Assembly: GCF_000981765.1 (NCBI RefSeq)
Contig: NZ_CP010975.1
Location: forward strand, 1,116,001-1,180,000
Direction: 5' to 3'
From: Kangiella geojedonensis
GTDB taxonomy: Bacteria > Pseudomonadota > Gammaproteobacteria > Enterobacterales > Kangiellaceae
DNA length: 64,000 nucleotides
Below, piece after piece: positions 45,759 to 53,959 of this stretch; the first letter of the stretch is position 1; each line of letters begins with the position of its first letter. The translations under genes and the position numbers were made by a program. Under the pieces are notes generated by a model. The model had not been told where the DNA came from, did no database searches, and saw only the letters and a list, made by a program, of their open reading frames with translations.

Positions 45759-48700
45759 ATGTCTCAACCGAATTCGGCTATAGATCTGAAGGATTGCTTA
45801 TTAAGCGATCATTCTAATATTCATAATCTTCAGCAAGCCATTAAAAAGCGCTTACAACAAAAGCTTCCAGCGACCAAGCTCGAAGGCAAACTGGAGCGCC
45901 TGCTACAAGACTCTTCTAAAGTCGTCAGCCAGCGTAAGGCGATTATTCCCGACGTTATTGAATACGATGACGCTTTACCTGTATCCCAATCTCGTGAAAA
46001 AGTCGCGCAACTGATAAAGGACCATCAGGTTGTGGTTATTGCCGGTGAAACGGGCTCTGGTAAAACGACTCAGTTGCCTAAGATTTGCTTAGAACTTGGG
46101 TTAGGAAGACTAGGTCGAATCGGACACACCCAGCCCCGTCGTGTCGCTGCCACCAGTGTGTCTCGTCGTATTGCCGAAGAGCTAAAGACAGAGATTGGCC
46201 AAGTGATTGGTTATAACATTCGCTTTAATGATCAAACGAATGCTGTAACGCCAGTTAAAGTCATGACTGACGGTGTTCTTTTGAATGAAATCATTCATGA
46301 TCCGTTGTTGATGCAATATGATGCCATCATCATTGATGAGGCTCACGAGCGCAGTCTTAACATCGATTTTCTTTTGGGCTACTTGAAACGGTTAGTCGCA
46401 AAGCGCTCAGATTTAAAAATCATTATTACCTCAGCGACGATTGATGTTCAGCGATTTGCAGAACACTTCAAGCTTGATGGGAAGCCTGCACCAGTTCTTG
46501 AAATTAGTGGCAGAACCTACCCGGTTGACGTTTGGTATCGGCCAAATGATGAAGAAAACCCGCTACCGCAAACTGACCATATTGGACATGCGGTACAAGA
46601 AATCATGGCGCATGGTCCTGGCGATATACTGATCTTCCTACCGGGGGAGGCGGACATTCGGGATGCCGCTAAACACCTTAGGCGCGAAGCCTATCAAAAC
46701 TGTGAGGTATTGCCGTTATATGCACGACTATCAATGTCAGAGCAGGAAAAGATATTTAAACCATCAGGTGGTAGGCGAAGAATCGTTCTGGCAACAAACG
46801 TTGCTGAAACTTCGATAACAGTACCGGGCATTCGTTACGTTATCGATCCTGGTTTAGCACGAATGAGTCGTTACTCGGTTCGAAGTAAAATTCAGCGCTT
46901 GCCAATTGAAAAAATTTCTCAGGCCAGTGCCAATCAACGAAAAGGGCGTTGTGGCCGTGTTGCTGAAGGTATATGCATTCGTTTATACAGCGAAGACGAT
47001 TTTAATGATCGTCAAGAATTTACTGATGCTGAGATTTTAAGGACTAATCTAGCCGCTGTAATTTTACAGATGAAGCAGCTTAAACTGGGTGATATTGATG
47101 CTTTTCCGTTTATCGATCCTCCTGCGGATAGACAGATTAGCGATGGCTTAACCTTACTCAATGAACTACAAGCGATTGGAGCCGATAAAGAGTTGACGCA
47201 TATTGGCCGTCAGATGGCACGCCTCCCTATAGAACCTCGATTGGCACGTATTTTGTTGGCTGGTCAGGAAAAGCAGTTTTTAAGTTATGCGCTGGTTTTA
47301 GCGGCATTCTTGTCGGTCAAAGATCCTCGGGAATGGCCGTTCGATAAAAAAGAGTTGTCGCAGCAAAAGCATGCCAAATACAAACATAAAACCTCTGACT
47401 TTATCGCCATCATAAATCTATGGAATCATTTGCATGAGCAACAAGCAGAGTTAAGTAACAGTCAATTTAGGCGTTACTGCGGTGAAGAGTTAATTAACTT
47501 CAACGCTTATCGCGAGTGGAAAAGTACCTACCGTCAGTTGAAAAGCTTGATGCAACAGTCCCAAAAAGGTAATCAAAAATTAAATCCCAAAGACTGGCAA
47601 ACTGCTGAGTTTGATCAAGAAGACCCTGTGTTTTATCAGAACTTGCACCAAGTTTTACTGACCGGGTTACTGAGTTTTATCGGCCAGAAAGATATTGAGA
47701 AAGGCTACCAAGGCACCCGCCAAAGTAAGTTTATGGTGCATCCTCAATCCACCAATTTTAAGAAACAGCCACCGTGGCTGATGACGTTTGAAATTGTTGA
47801 AACGACGCAGCCATATGCTCGAATGACCTCGGCGATTGAGCCTAACTGGTTAGAGCACTTAGCTAGTCATTTGATCAAAACCCATTACTATGATCCGCAC
47901 TGGAGCAAGAATCGAGGGGCCGTTGTTGCTGAAATGCAGCAAACTCTTTTGGGCCTGAAGATTGTAACCAATAGAACGGTTAACTATAGCGCCATTGAGC
48001 CTGAGCTTTGCCGTGAGTTATTTATCTTGAACGCACTAGTGCGACAAGATCTAGACTCCAGACATCCTTTCCATAAGCATAATGTACAAGTAAAAAAAGA
48101 GGTGGAGCAGGAAATCGCAAAAGCCCGTCAGGCTGATTTATGGGCTGATGAGCATGTTATTGCGCAATGGTTTGAACGGAAGTTACCTGAACATATCAAT
48201 AGCGTTAAAACGTTAAATAACTGGCTTAAGAAAGATCCCCAAAAGCATAATGCTTTGTTCAGTATCAGTGCTGACGTGTTATTGCCGCAAGAGCAAGAGG
48301 ATAAAGGGCTGTATCCTGAGTCGATTCATATTAAAGGCGTAGAGTTACCGCTTAAGTATCACTTTGAGCCTGGTCATGAAAAGGATGGGGTGACTATTCG
48401 TTTACCTCAATCACTGGTTGGGCAGTTCACCGATGGAGACTTCGAGCGCTTAGTACCGGGTATACTTGAAGAAAAAATTGAGTTTTTAATTCGATCGTTA
48501 CCGAAGCGCTTTCGAAAGAATTTTGTACCGGTTCCAACTTTTGCTAAAGCCTGTTATGAAAAAGTGTTAGAAACAAAAGGACGCTTGATTGATATTATAA
48601 GCCAGCATTTATTTACCATGACCGGTGTGATTTTGCCGATGGAAGCTTGGTCTGAGCTAAACCTGCCTGAGCATTTTCTGATGCGCTTTGAGGTGGTTAA

Positions 48701-49646
48701 TGATGATGGCAAGGTGCTTTACAGTTCCAGAAGTTTAGAAGAAAAGCCGAAAAAGGTCGCGAAGACCTCTGCAAAGCCTGCTAAAAAAGTGAAAAATATT
48801 ACTTATACAGAGTGGCCCAGTGAATATGTCAAAGAAGGCTCAATGCAAGAAGCTGGAACTGATATCCCTGTGTTTCATGCGATTGAAGACGCTAAAGATA
48901 AGGTCAGAATTATTCCTATCGTTAATCAACGCCAAGCAGAAAAAACGCATATTCGCGGGGTATGTCGTTTAATCGCACTATCGGAAAGTAAAACGTTTAG
49001 CTATTTACAGAAAAAATACCACAACCGCCAGCAGCTAATGCTGGCTTGTGCATCGCTATATTCTCCTGGGGACTTGATTAATGATGTCATGATGTCGGTG
49101 GTTAAAGACGTTGTCTCGGAGTCTGTGCCCTATAGTAAGAGCGATTATGAAGAAGTGTTGGAGACGGTGAAAGAAACTATCGTGCCAAACTCCAATCGAG
49201 TTCTCGACCAATTAGTCACGATCTTAAAGCAACGTAACTCATGTCTCGCTGAGGCAAAGGCTCTAGGTAAGAACTTTAAAGCAGCTTATGATGATATCAA
49301 GCATCAGCTCGATTATTTGTTCCAGGAAGGATTTTGTTACCGCTTTGGTGCTGAGCATGTTCGTGATTACTCGCGCTACTTAAAAGCTATTGAATTGCGT
49401 CTCGATAGAATTAAGCACAACCCGCTTAAGGATATGCAGTTGATGCAGCAGTACCAGCCTTGGTTGAATGAAATGGAGACGTTAGAGGACAACCAAAAAA
49501 TCCCACAATTTGAAGTGGATGATTATGGCTGGATGTTACAGGAATACCGCATTTCTCTATTTGCGCAGGGGCAGAAAACACGTTTCCCGATATCCCACAA
49601 GCGACTACAAAAGTTTATTGATAACTTGAACAGAGAGTATATTTAA
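45759..49646 (+). CDS. hrpA: ATP-dependent RNA helicase HrpA
   Basis: A DEAH-box helicase of 1295 residues, matching E. coli HrpA (about 1300). Motif I is AGETGSGKTTQLPKIC, motif II IIDEAHERSLN, motif III TSATID, motif V ATNVAETSITVPG and motif VI QRKGRCGRVAEG. The helicase-associated and OB-fold regions follow (SVKDPREWP, ATQPYARM-type segment) with the long DUF3418 C-terminal half. In E. coli it helps resolve stalled ribosomes; here it stands in the same direction as the hydrolase-like gene. Complete, no frameshift. Confidence 0.96.
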   Translation: MSQPNSAIDLKDCLLSDHSNIHNLQQAIKKRLQQKLPATKLEGKLERLLQDSSKVVSQRKAIIPDVIEYDDALPVSQSREKVAQLIKDHQVVVIAGETGSGKTTQLPKICLELGLGRLGRIGHTQPRRVAATSVSRRIAEELKTEIGQVIGYNIRFNDQTNAVTPVKVMTDGVLLNEIIHDPLLMQYDAIIIDEAHERSLNIDFLLGYLKRLVAKRSDLKIIITSATIDVQRFAEHFKLDGKPAPVLEISGRTYPVDVWYRPNDEENPLPQTDHIGHAVQEIMAHGPGDILIFLPGEADIRDAAKHLRREAYQNCEVLPLYARLSMSEQEKIFKPSGGRRRIVLATNVAETSITVPGIRYVIDPGLARMSRYSVRSKIQRLPIEKISQASANQRKGRCGRVAEGICIRLYSEDDFNDRQEFTDAEILRTNLAAVILQMKQLKLGDIDAFPFIDPPADRQISDGLTLLNELQAIGADKELTHIGRQMARLPIEPRLARILLAGQEKQFLSYALVLAAFLSVKDPREWPFDKKELSQQKHAKYKHKTSDFIAIINLWNHLHEQQAELSNSQFRRYCGEELINFNAYREWKSTYRQLKSLMQQSQKGNQKLNPKDWQTAEFDQEDPVFYQNLHQVLLTGLLSFIGQKDIEKGYQGTRQSKFMVHPQSTNFKKQPPWLMTFEIVETTQPYARMTSAIEPNWLEHLASHLIKTHYYDPHWSKNRGAVVAEMQQTLLGLKIVTNRTVNYSAIEPELCRELFILNALVRQDLDSRHPFHKHNVQVKKEVEQEIAKARQADLWADEHVIAQWFERKLPEHINSVKTLNNWLKKDPQKHNALFSISADVLLPQEQEDKGLYPESIHIKGVELPLKYHFEPGHEKDGVTIRLPQSLVGQFTDGDFERLVPGILEEKIEFLIRSLPKRFRKNFVPVPTFAKACYEKVLETKGRLIDIISQHLFTMTGVILPMEAWSELNLPEHFLMRFEVVNDDGKVLYSSRSLEEKPKKVAKTSAKPAKKVKNITYTEWPSEYVKEGSMQEAGTDIPVFHAIEDAKDKVRIIPIVNQRQAEKTHIRGVCRLIALSESKTFSYLQKKYHNRQQLMLACASLYSPGDLINDVMMSVVKDVVSESVPYSKSDYEEVLETVKETIVPNSNRVLDQLVTILKQRNSCLAEAKALGKNFKAAYDDIKHQLDYLFQEGFCYRFGAEHVRDYSRYLKAIELRLDRIKHNPLKDMQLMQQYQPWLNEMETLEDNQKIPQFEVDDYGWMLQEYRISLFAQGQKTRFPISHKRLQKFIDNLNREYI

Positions 49647-49679
49647 TCGGTGTTTAGCGACTTTGTCATTGAGCAACTA

Positions 49680-50954
49680 CTATAATGCTTCAATAAGTTT
49701 AGAGTGATGGATGACACGGTTACGGCCAGTTTCTTTTGCCTGATATAAGCTTTTGTCAGCCGCTTCAATCATGTTATTTAGGTCATGCTCTATTTTAGAG
49801 CATAGCCCAATACTGACGGTGACTCTTAACGAATGCTCTTCTGCTCGAATAATCGCATCACTAATTTTCTGGCGTAATTTGTCGAAATAGTCGCCTGCGT
49901 GGTCTTCAGACATGCCTGTCATGTACATACAAAACTCTTCGCCACCAAATCGCGCCACAACATCAGATTTGCGAACCGATGATTTGATCAATTGAGCTAC
50001 TTCGCGTAACACTGCATCTCCAACAGAGTGGCCATACTTATCGTTTACGGACTTAAACTTGTCGATATCAATCATGGCGCAAGTGACTGGCGTACCATGT
50101 CTCAGCGCTGATTCATGCATCGCTTCAACAACTTCAAAGAAGTGGCGTCGATTCGGTACGTTAGTTAAGAAGTCATAGCTAGCGGCAGTGGCTAACTCTT
50201 GGTAAGTGTTCAAGCTGTCCAAGTAGGAGTTAATGCGCAAATAAAACTCTTCAGCTAGAAAAGACTGCTTAATAATGAAATCATCGGCGCCATGTTTCAG
50301 GAAGTTGGCGGCCATGATGGTTTGACCGGCGCCTGACATGCCGAGAATCGCTAGTTCTTGCTTGCTATAGATACGGCGTAATCGACGGGTTAGCTCACAA
50401 CCATCCATTCCGGGCATATTATAGTCAGTAATCACCATTTTTACGTCTTGATGGTATTTGACGTAATCTAGGGCTTCTTTGGGGTCATTAAAGTGCATGA
50501 CATCGTATTGATGCACATCGAGAAGAATTTGCAGCATTTTTGCTGAAGTTCGAGAGTCTTCAACAATAACGATCTTATTGTTCGGGTTTCTCTCTAGCCG
50601 AGCAAGAGTATGGATGATCTCATTAATGACGTACTTGTCGTGCTTGATAACATAGTCGACCACCCGAAGTTGCCAAAATTTATTACGAAGTGTAGCCGTA
50701 ATATCGCTAATAAGAACTATGGTGGGAATATCTCTAGAGCGGAAAAGCTCAATCGATTCCCCATCGGTTGCGTCTCTCAATCGATAACTGACTAAACAGG
50801 CGTGAATGGTTTCCCTTTCTAATCTAGCGAGGATAACGTTGGCCTCTTCTAAGCCATTGCAGGTAATAACACCGTAGGGAGTCTGTTCGATGATTTGCTT
50901 TTCTACTAAGGCACAAAAAAACTTGCTGTCATCAACTATGATTATTTTTTTCAC
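49680..50954 (-). CDS. Response regulator with two REC domains and GGDEF output
   Basis: A 424-residue PleD-like diguanylate cyclase. REC1 (1-120) lacks the phosphoacceptor: HACLVSYRLRD has Ser56 where Asp is expected. REC2 (about 127-245) keeps it, Asp177 in MVITDYNMPGMDG. The GGDEF domain (about 255-424) has ASYDFLTNVPNRRHFF, the active site ARFGGEEF (337-341) and an inhibitory-site RxxD (RKSD, 328-331) at the correct spacing of five. It should make c-di-GMP when phosphorylated at REC2 and be product-inhibited. The order REC-REC-GGDEF matches Caulobacter PleD, but there REC1 is the receiver. It is divergent from the collagen-like gene. Confidence 0.93.
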   Translation of the reverse strand: MKKIIIVDDSKFFCALVEKQIIEQTPYGVITCNGLEEANVILARLERETIHACLVSYRLRDATDGESIELFRSRDIPTIVLISDITATLRNKFWQLRVVDYVIKHDKYVINEIIHTLARLERNPNNKIVIVEDSRTSAKMLQILLDVHQYDVMHFNDPKEALDYVKYHQDVKMVITDYNMPGMDGCELTRRLRRIYSKQELAILGMSGAGQTIMAANFLKHGADDFIIKQSFLAEEFYLRINSYLDSLNTYQELATAASYDFLTNVPNRRHFFEVVEAMHESALRHGTPVTCAMIDIDKFKSVNDKYGHSVGDAVLREVAQLIKSSVRKSDVVARFGGEEFCMYMTGMSEDHAGDYFDKLRQKISDAIIRAEEHSLRVTVSIGLCSKIEHDLNNMIEAADKSLYQAKETGRNRVIHHSKLIEAL

Positions 50955-51334
50955 AAAAGGCTATCCTTATAACTCCCGTAAAAGAGCACTGTAACTTTCC
51001 GACACACTGCAAGAAATGATTGAGTATGGAGCGATTTTAATTGTTTTATCCATAAAAAAACCAAAAATGAGCCACTTTTAACAAAAAAAAGAGCAACGTG
51101 ATAAAAAATTGGCGATAAAACACAACTGATACGACCAATTATTTGTACATTTTATTGACACTCTACACCGGGATGCAAACCCAAAGTTGTAAATAAATAA
51201 TTTTCGTAGACCGAATAGACATTTTTACTGTAAAGCACCGCTAATTGAAGTCGTTATAAGTTGTTGAAAGTCACGCTTGCGATTCATATTTGCATTTTCC
51301 GGTGTGCTTTTTTCGCTGAGGCTTTGTGACTTTT

Positions 51335-51368
51335 TTTCATGTAAAAAAGTCTATCGTTTTACATGAAA
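51335..51368. repeat. Perfect 12-bp inverted repeat upstream of the collagen-like gene
   Basis: TTTCATGTAAAA (51335-51346) and TTTTACATGAAA (51357-51368) are exact reverse complements with a 10-nt spacer. It lies 52 bp upstream of the predicted -35, which suits an activator or silencer site; it would also form a hairpin if transcribed. Confidence 0.7.
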
Positions 51369-51419
51369 TCAGGTGATTACTGGGTGTTTTCGTGGTTTTT
51401 TTGTCTAAAAAACAGACAG

Positions 51420-51448
51420 TAGACAAGGTGCAGGACTAGGAATATATT
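51420..51448 (+). promoter_or_regulatory. Predicted sigma-70 promoter of the collagen-like gene
   Basis: TAGACA (51420-51425) and TATATT (51443-51448) each match the consensus at five of six bases and are 17 nt apart. The start of transcription would be near 51455, giving a leader of about 118 nt before the ATG at 51573. Confidence 0.5.
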
Positions 51449-51572
51449 TATAAATTCGTACAAAAGTAATGCATTTATGCATTGCAAAAGGGTGGTAAAG
51501 GATTACCAAAAGGTGATGTTTTATTGTGTTTACCAAAAAGCATTTTTACAGGTTTCAGTGGAGGGAGTTCTT

Positions 51573-53876
51573 ATGAACCGACCAACATTATCCCTAGCTC
51601 AGTCTAGTCTAGCTATTGGACTACTGCTAGCCTCACAAATAGGCGCAACTGCGCCTAAGATTCACGAAGTTCAACCATACCCGTCGGATTCGCCGACCAA
51701 TTTAGTTATTTGGGGCGTTGGGTTTGATAGTCCCAGTATTTATTTTGGAACGCACACGGACCCACTTGCTATCAGCGCTGATCAGTCAGCGTGTGTCGAT
51801 ATGGAGTTCAATCCAGCTCCGCCATTAGATCCCACCGACTTTCAGTGTGTGGTTGTTGATTTGCCGTATGTAACCAATGGTACTCCCGCTGTTCCTTCCG
51901 GAGATTACCTGTTAAAGATTGTCGTCGAAGGGGAAATTAATATATGTGGTGACACAAAGCCCACATCGATAACGTTTCTTTATGAGCCCTCGAATTGCTC
52001 TGGAGTAAATTATCAAAGTAATGCTAGTTGCTCAGGTGACATGACAGGAGCAATCGGTGGTACCGATATTTCAGTATTTGGAAAGGATGCTGATAAATGG
52101 TACTTCCCTCCAGTAATTTTCCCTGGTGAACATATAAGTTTTGGTCCAGATCCATCGTCTTATAACGATAACGGTAGGATTTGGGGTAATCAGTTAAACA
52201 TTGAGTTCAGTGAAAACGGTTTAAATCAAACTATAGGCTTACATACCTCTTGTTCAGAACCATTAAATATTGGTGATACCTTCGGTAGCTTCGTACTTGT
52301 CGATTTTGAAGGAAGTGCTGGAGAACCTACTGATCAAATTGACTTATACGATTTAACTATTGGCGCTACTGGCCCAGCAGGTCCAGAAGGCCCTCAAGGC
52401 CCGCAAGGTAAAAAAGGTGATGCTGGTGATCAAGGCCCTACAGGCCCTCAGGGTGATCAAGGTCCACAAGGTAAATTAGGTCCAGCAGGTGCTGATGGTG
52501 AAGATGGTCAAGATGGTGCTCAAGGCCCACAAGGTAAAGTCGGCGCTAAAGGTGATACCGGTGACCAAGGTCCACAAGGTAAAGTCGGCGCTAAAGGGGA
52601 TACCGGTGACCAAGGTCCACAAGGTAAAGTCGGCGCTAAAGGTGATACCGGTGACCAAGGTCCACAAGGTAAAGTCGGCGCTAAAGGGGATACCGGTGAC
52701 CAAGGTCCACAAGGTAAAGTCGGCGCTAAAGGTGATACCGGTGACCAAGGTCCACAAGGTAAAGTCGGCGCTAAAGGGGATACCGGTGACCAAGGTCCAC
52801 AAGGTAAAGTCGGCGCTAAAGGTGATACCGGTGACCAAGGTCCACAAGGTAAAGTCGGCGCTAAAGGTGATACCGGTGACCAAGGTCCACAAGGTAAAGT
52901 CGGCGCTAAAGGGGATACCGGTGACCAAGGTCCACAAGGTAAAGTTGGTGCTAAAGGTGATACCGGTGACCAAGGTCCACAAGGTAAAGTCGGCGCTAAA
53001 GGGGATACCGGTGACCAAGGTCCACAAGGTAAAGTCGGCGCTAAAGGTGATACCGGTGACCAAGGTCCACAAGGTAAAGTCGGCGCTAAAGGGGATACCG
53101 GTGACCAAGGTCCACAAGGTAAAGTTGGTCCAGCGGGTGTTGACGGTCAAGATGGTGCACAGGGGCCACAAGGTAAAATGGGTCTAAAAGGTGACACTGG
53201 AGACCAGGGCCCACAAGGTAAAATTGGTCCAGCTGGTGCTGATGGTCAAGATGGTGCTCAGGGTCCACAAGGTAAAATGGGTCTAAAAGGTGACACTGGT
53301 GATCAAGGTCCTCAGGGCAAAATTGGCCCTCAAGGTAACCAAGGTCCACAAGGTAAAGCTGGTGCTAAAGGCGATACCGGTGATCAAGGTCCTCAAGGTA
53401 AAGTTGGTCCTAAAGGTGACAAAGGGGATAAAGGGGATGCCGGAGATGATGGTATCGGCTCTAACCTAATGTGTTTCAGTACTGACCAAACCATTGGCAC
53501 TCAAGGTAAGTTCATGGGACTCGGTCAACAAGCTGGTGATCATGACAGCGTTGGTGTTATCAGTCCATTTGCCGCTGGTGCAGAAGTCTTAACGCTGGTA
53601 GTGAAAGCTGCTCAAGGTAATAACGCTAACTCTGGTGTCGCGGTCTTGTATCATGATGCCTCAGGGGGCGCGCAAGGCGGTGAACCAGTAGGAACTGCAC
53701 CGAATAATCAGTGTGTTCTTAGTGATACTCCTGTGAAAAGCGTTTGTAAAATCACTTTCAGTACCAATAATGCGCTTGAGTTGTTCGATAGTTTGAGTGT
53801 GTTTATCCAAACTGATGGAGGTAGTTTCGAAGGTGGCTCAGCTTGTATCTTAATCGACCCTGATGGTACTGATTAA
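51573..53876 (+). CDS. Secreted collagen-like repeat protein with IPT/TIG-like N-terminus
   Basis: A 767-residue exported protein. The ATG at 51573 was chosen because GGAGG lies 8 nt upstream and a signal peptide follows (LSLAQSSLAIGLLLASQIGA); the open frame runs 32 codons further up. Residues about 25-80 (KIHEVQPYPSDSPTNLVIWG, VGFDSPSIYFG) resemble an IPT/TIG domain. After a Cys-containing stretch comes a G-X-Y region of about 365 residues (52.36-53.46 kb), mainly the unit GKVGAKGDTGDQGPQ. KGD triplets are known to stabilise bacterial collagen triple helices. A 135-residue C-terminal domain with four Cys follows (SNLMCFSTDQ to CILIDPDGTD) and may trimerise. Probable role is an extracellular fibre or adhesin; no anchor was seen. 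Followed by a terminator. Confidence 0.9.
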   Translation: MNRPTLSLAQSSLAIGLLLASQIGATAPKIHEVQPYPSDSPTNLVIWGVGFDSPSIYFGTHTDPLAISADQSACVDMEFNPAPPLDPTDFQCVVVDLPYVTNGTPAVPSGDYLLKIVVEGEINICGDTKPTSITFLYEPSNCSGVNYQSNASCSGDMTGAIGGTDISVFGKDADKWYFPPVIFPGEHISFGPDPSSYNDNGRIWGNQLNIEFSENGLNQTIGLHTSCSEPLNIGDTFGSFVLVDFEGSAGEPTDQIDLYDLTIGATGPAGPEGPQGPQGKKGDAGDQGPTGPQGDQGPQGKLGPAGADGEDGQDGAQGPQGKVGAKGDTGDQGPQGKVGAKGDTGDQGPQGKVGAKGDTGDQGPQGKVGAKGDTGDQGPQGKVGAKGDTGDQGPQGKVGAKGDTGDQGPQGKVGAKGDTGDQGPQGKVGAKGDTGDQGPQGKVGAKGDTGDQGPQGKVGAKGDTGDQGPQGKVGAKGDTGDQGPQGKVGAKGDTGDQGPQGKVGAKGDTGDQGPQGKVGPAGVDGQDGAQGPQGKMGLKGDTGDQGPQGKIGPAGADGQDGAQGPQGKMGLKGDTGDQGPQGKIGPQGNQGPQGKAGAKGDTGDQGPQGKVGPKGDKGDKGDAGDDGIGSNLMCFSTDQTIGTQGKFMGLGQQAGDHDSVGVISPFAAGAEVLTLVVKAAQGNNANSGVAVLYHDASGGAQGGEPVGTAPNNQCVLSDTPVKSVCKITFSTNNALELFDSLSVFIQTDGGSFEGGSACILIDPDGTD
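52533..53117 (+). repeat. Thirteen tandem 45-bp repeats encoding collagen-like units
   Basis: Thirteen in-frame copies of a 45-bp unit encode GKVGAKGDTGDQGPQ. Copies differ mainly at one synonymous site (GGT or GGG before GATACC), in the order T G T G T G T T G T G T G; the tenth copy also has GTTGGT for GTCGGC. More diverged units flank the array up to about 53460. Confidence 0.95.
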
Positions 53877-53890
53877 TATACAACGAGGAT

Positions 53891-53924
53891 GTAGAAAAGC
53901 CTGGCTTAGCCGGGCTTTTTCTAC
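53891..53924 (+). terminator. Intrinsic terminator after the collagen-like gene
   Basis: A long stem GTAGAAAAGCC.GGC with GCC.GGCTTTTTCTAC surrounds a TTA-type loop and carries T in its 3' arm. It separates the collagen-like gene from the LVIVD gene. Confidence 0.75.
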
Positions 53925-53959
53925 GATTAGTGGTGATGTTTAAGATAGGTGGTATGCAA

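Larger units (their letters stand above)
50955..51572. other. Long AT-rich divergent control region before the collagen-like gene
   Basis: About 620 nt without a gene. It holds many A and T tracts, an 8-bp pairing AAAGTCAC/GTGACTTT (51267-51274 and 51326-51333) followed by T, a 12-bp perfect inverted repeat (51335-51368) and a promoter (51420-51448). An ATG at 51477 opens the frame of the collagen gene, but the good ribosome site is at 51573. Confidence 0.5.

Noticed and set aside
51155-51160. TTGACA as a -35 element of the collagen-like gene
   Set aside because: No acceptable -10 lies 16-18 nt downstream; the TAGACA/TATATT pair nearer the gene is better.
51241-51368. A c-di-GMP riboswitch before the collagen-like gene
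   Set aside because: The conserved aptamer segments I know for class I are absent, and the predicted promoter lies downstream of the structured part.
51477-51572. ATG at 51477 as start of the collagen-like protein
   Set aside because: It would put 32 residues before a clear signal peptide; GGAGG lies correctly before the ATG at 51573.
52533-53117. Regular repeats that might suggest a CRISPR array
   Set aside because: The units are contiguous and in frame, with no unique spacers, and encode a collagen-like peptide.
52476-53187. Long open frames on the minus strand (52476-53171) and in another plus frame (52489-53187) over the collagen repeats
   Set aside because: They result from the 45-bp repeat: any frame free of stops in one unit stays open in all of them. 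They have no ribosome site and give repetitive non-protein-like sequences.
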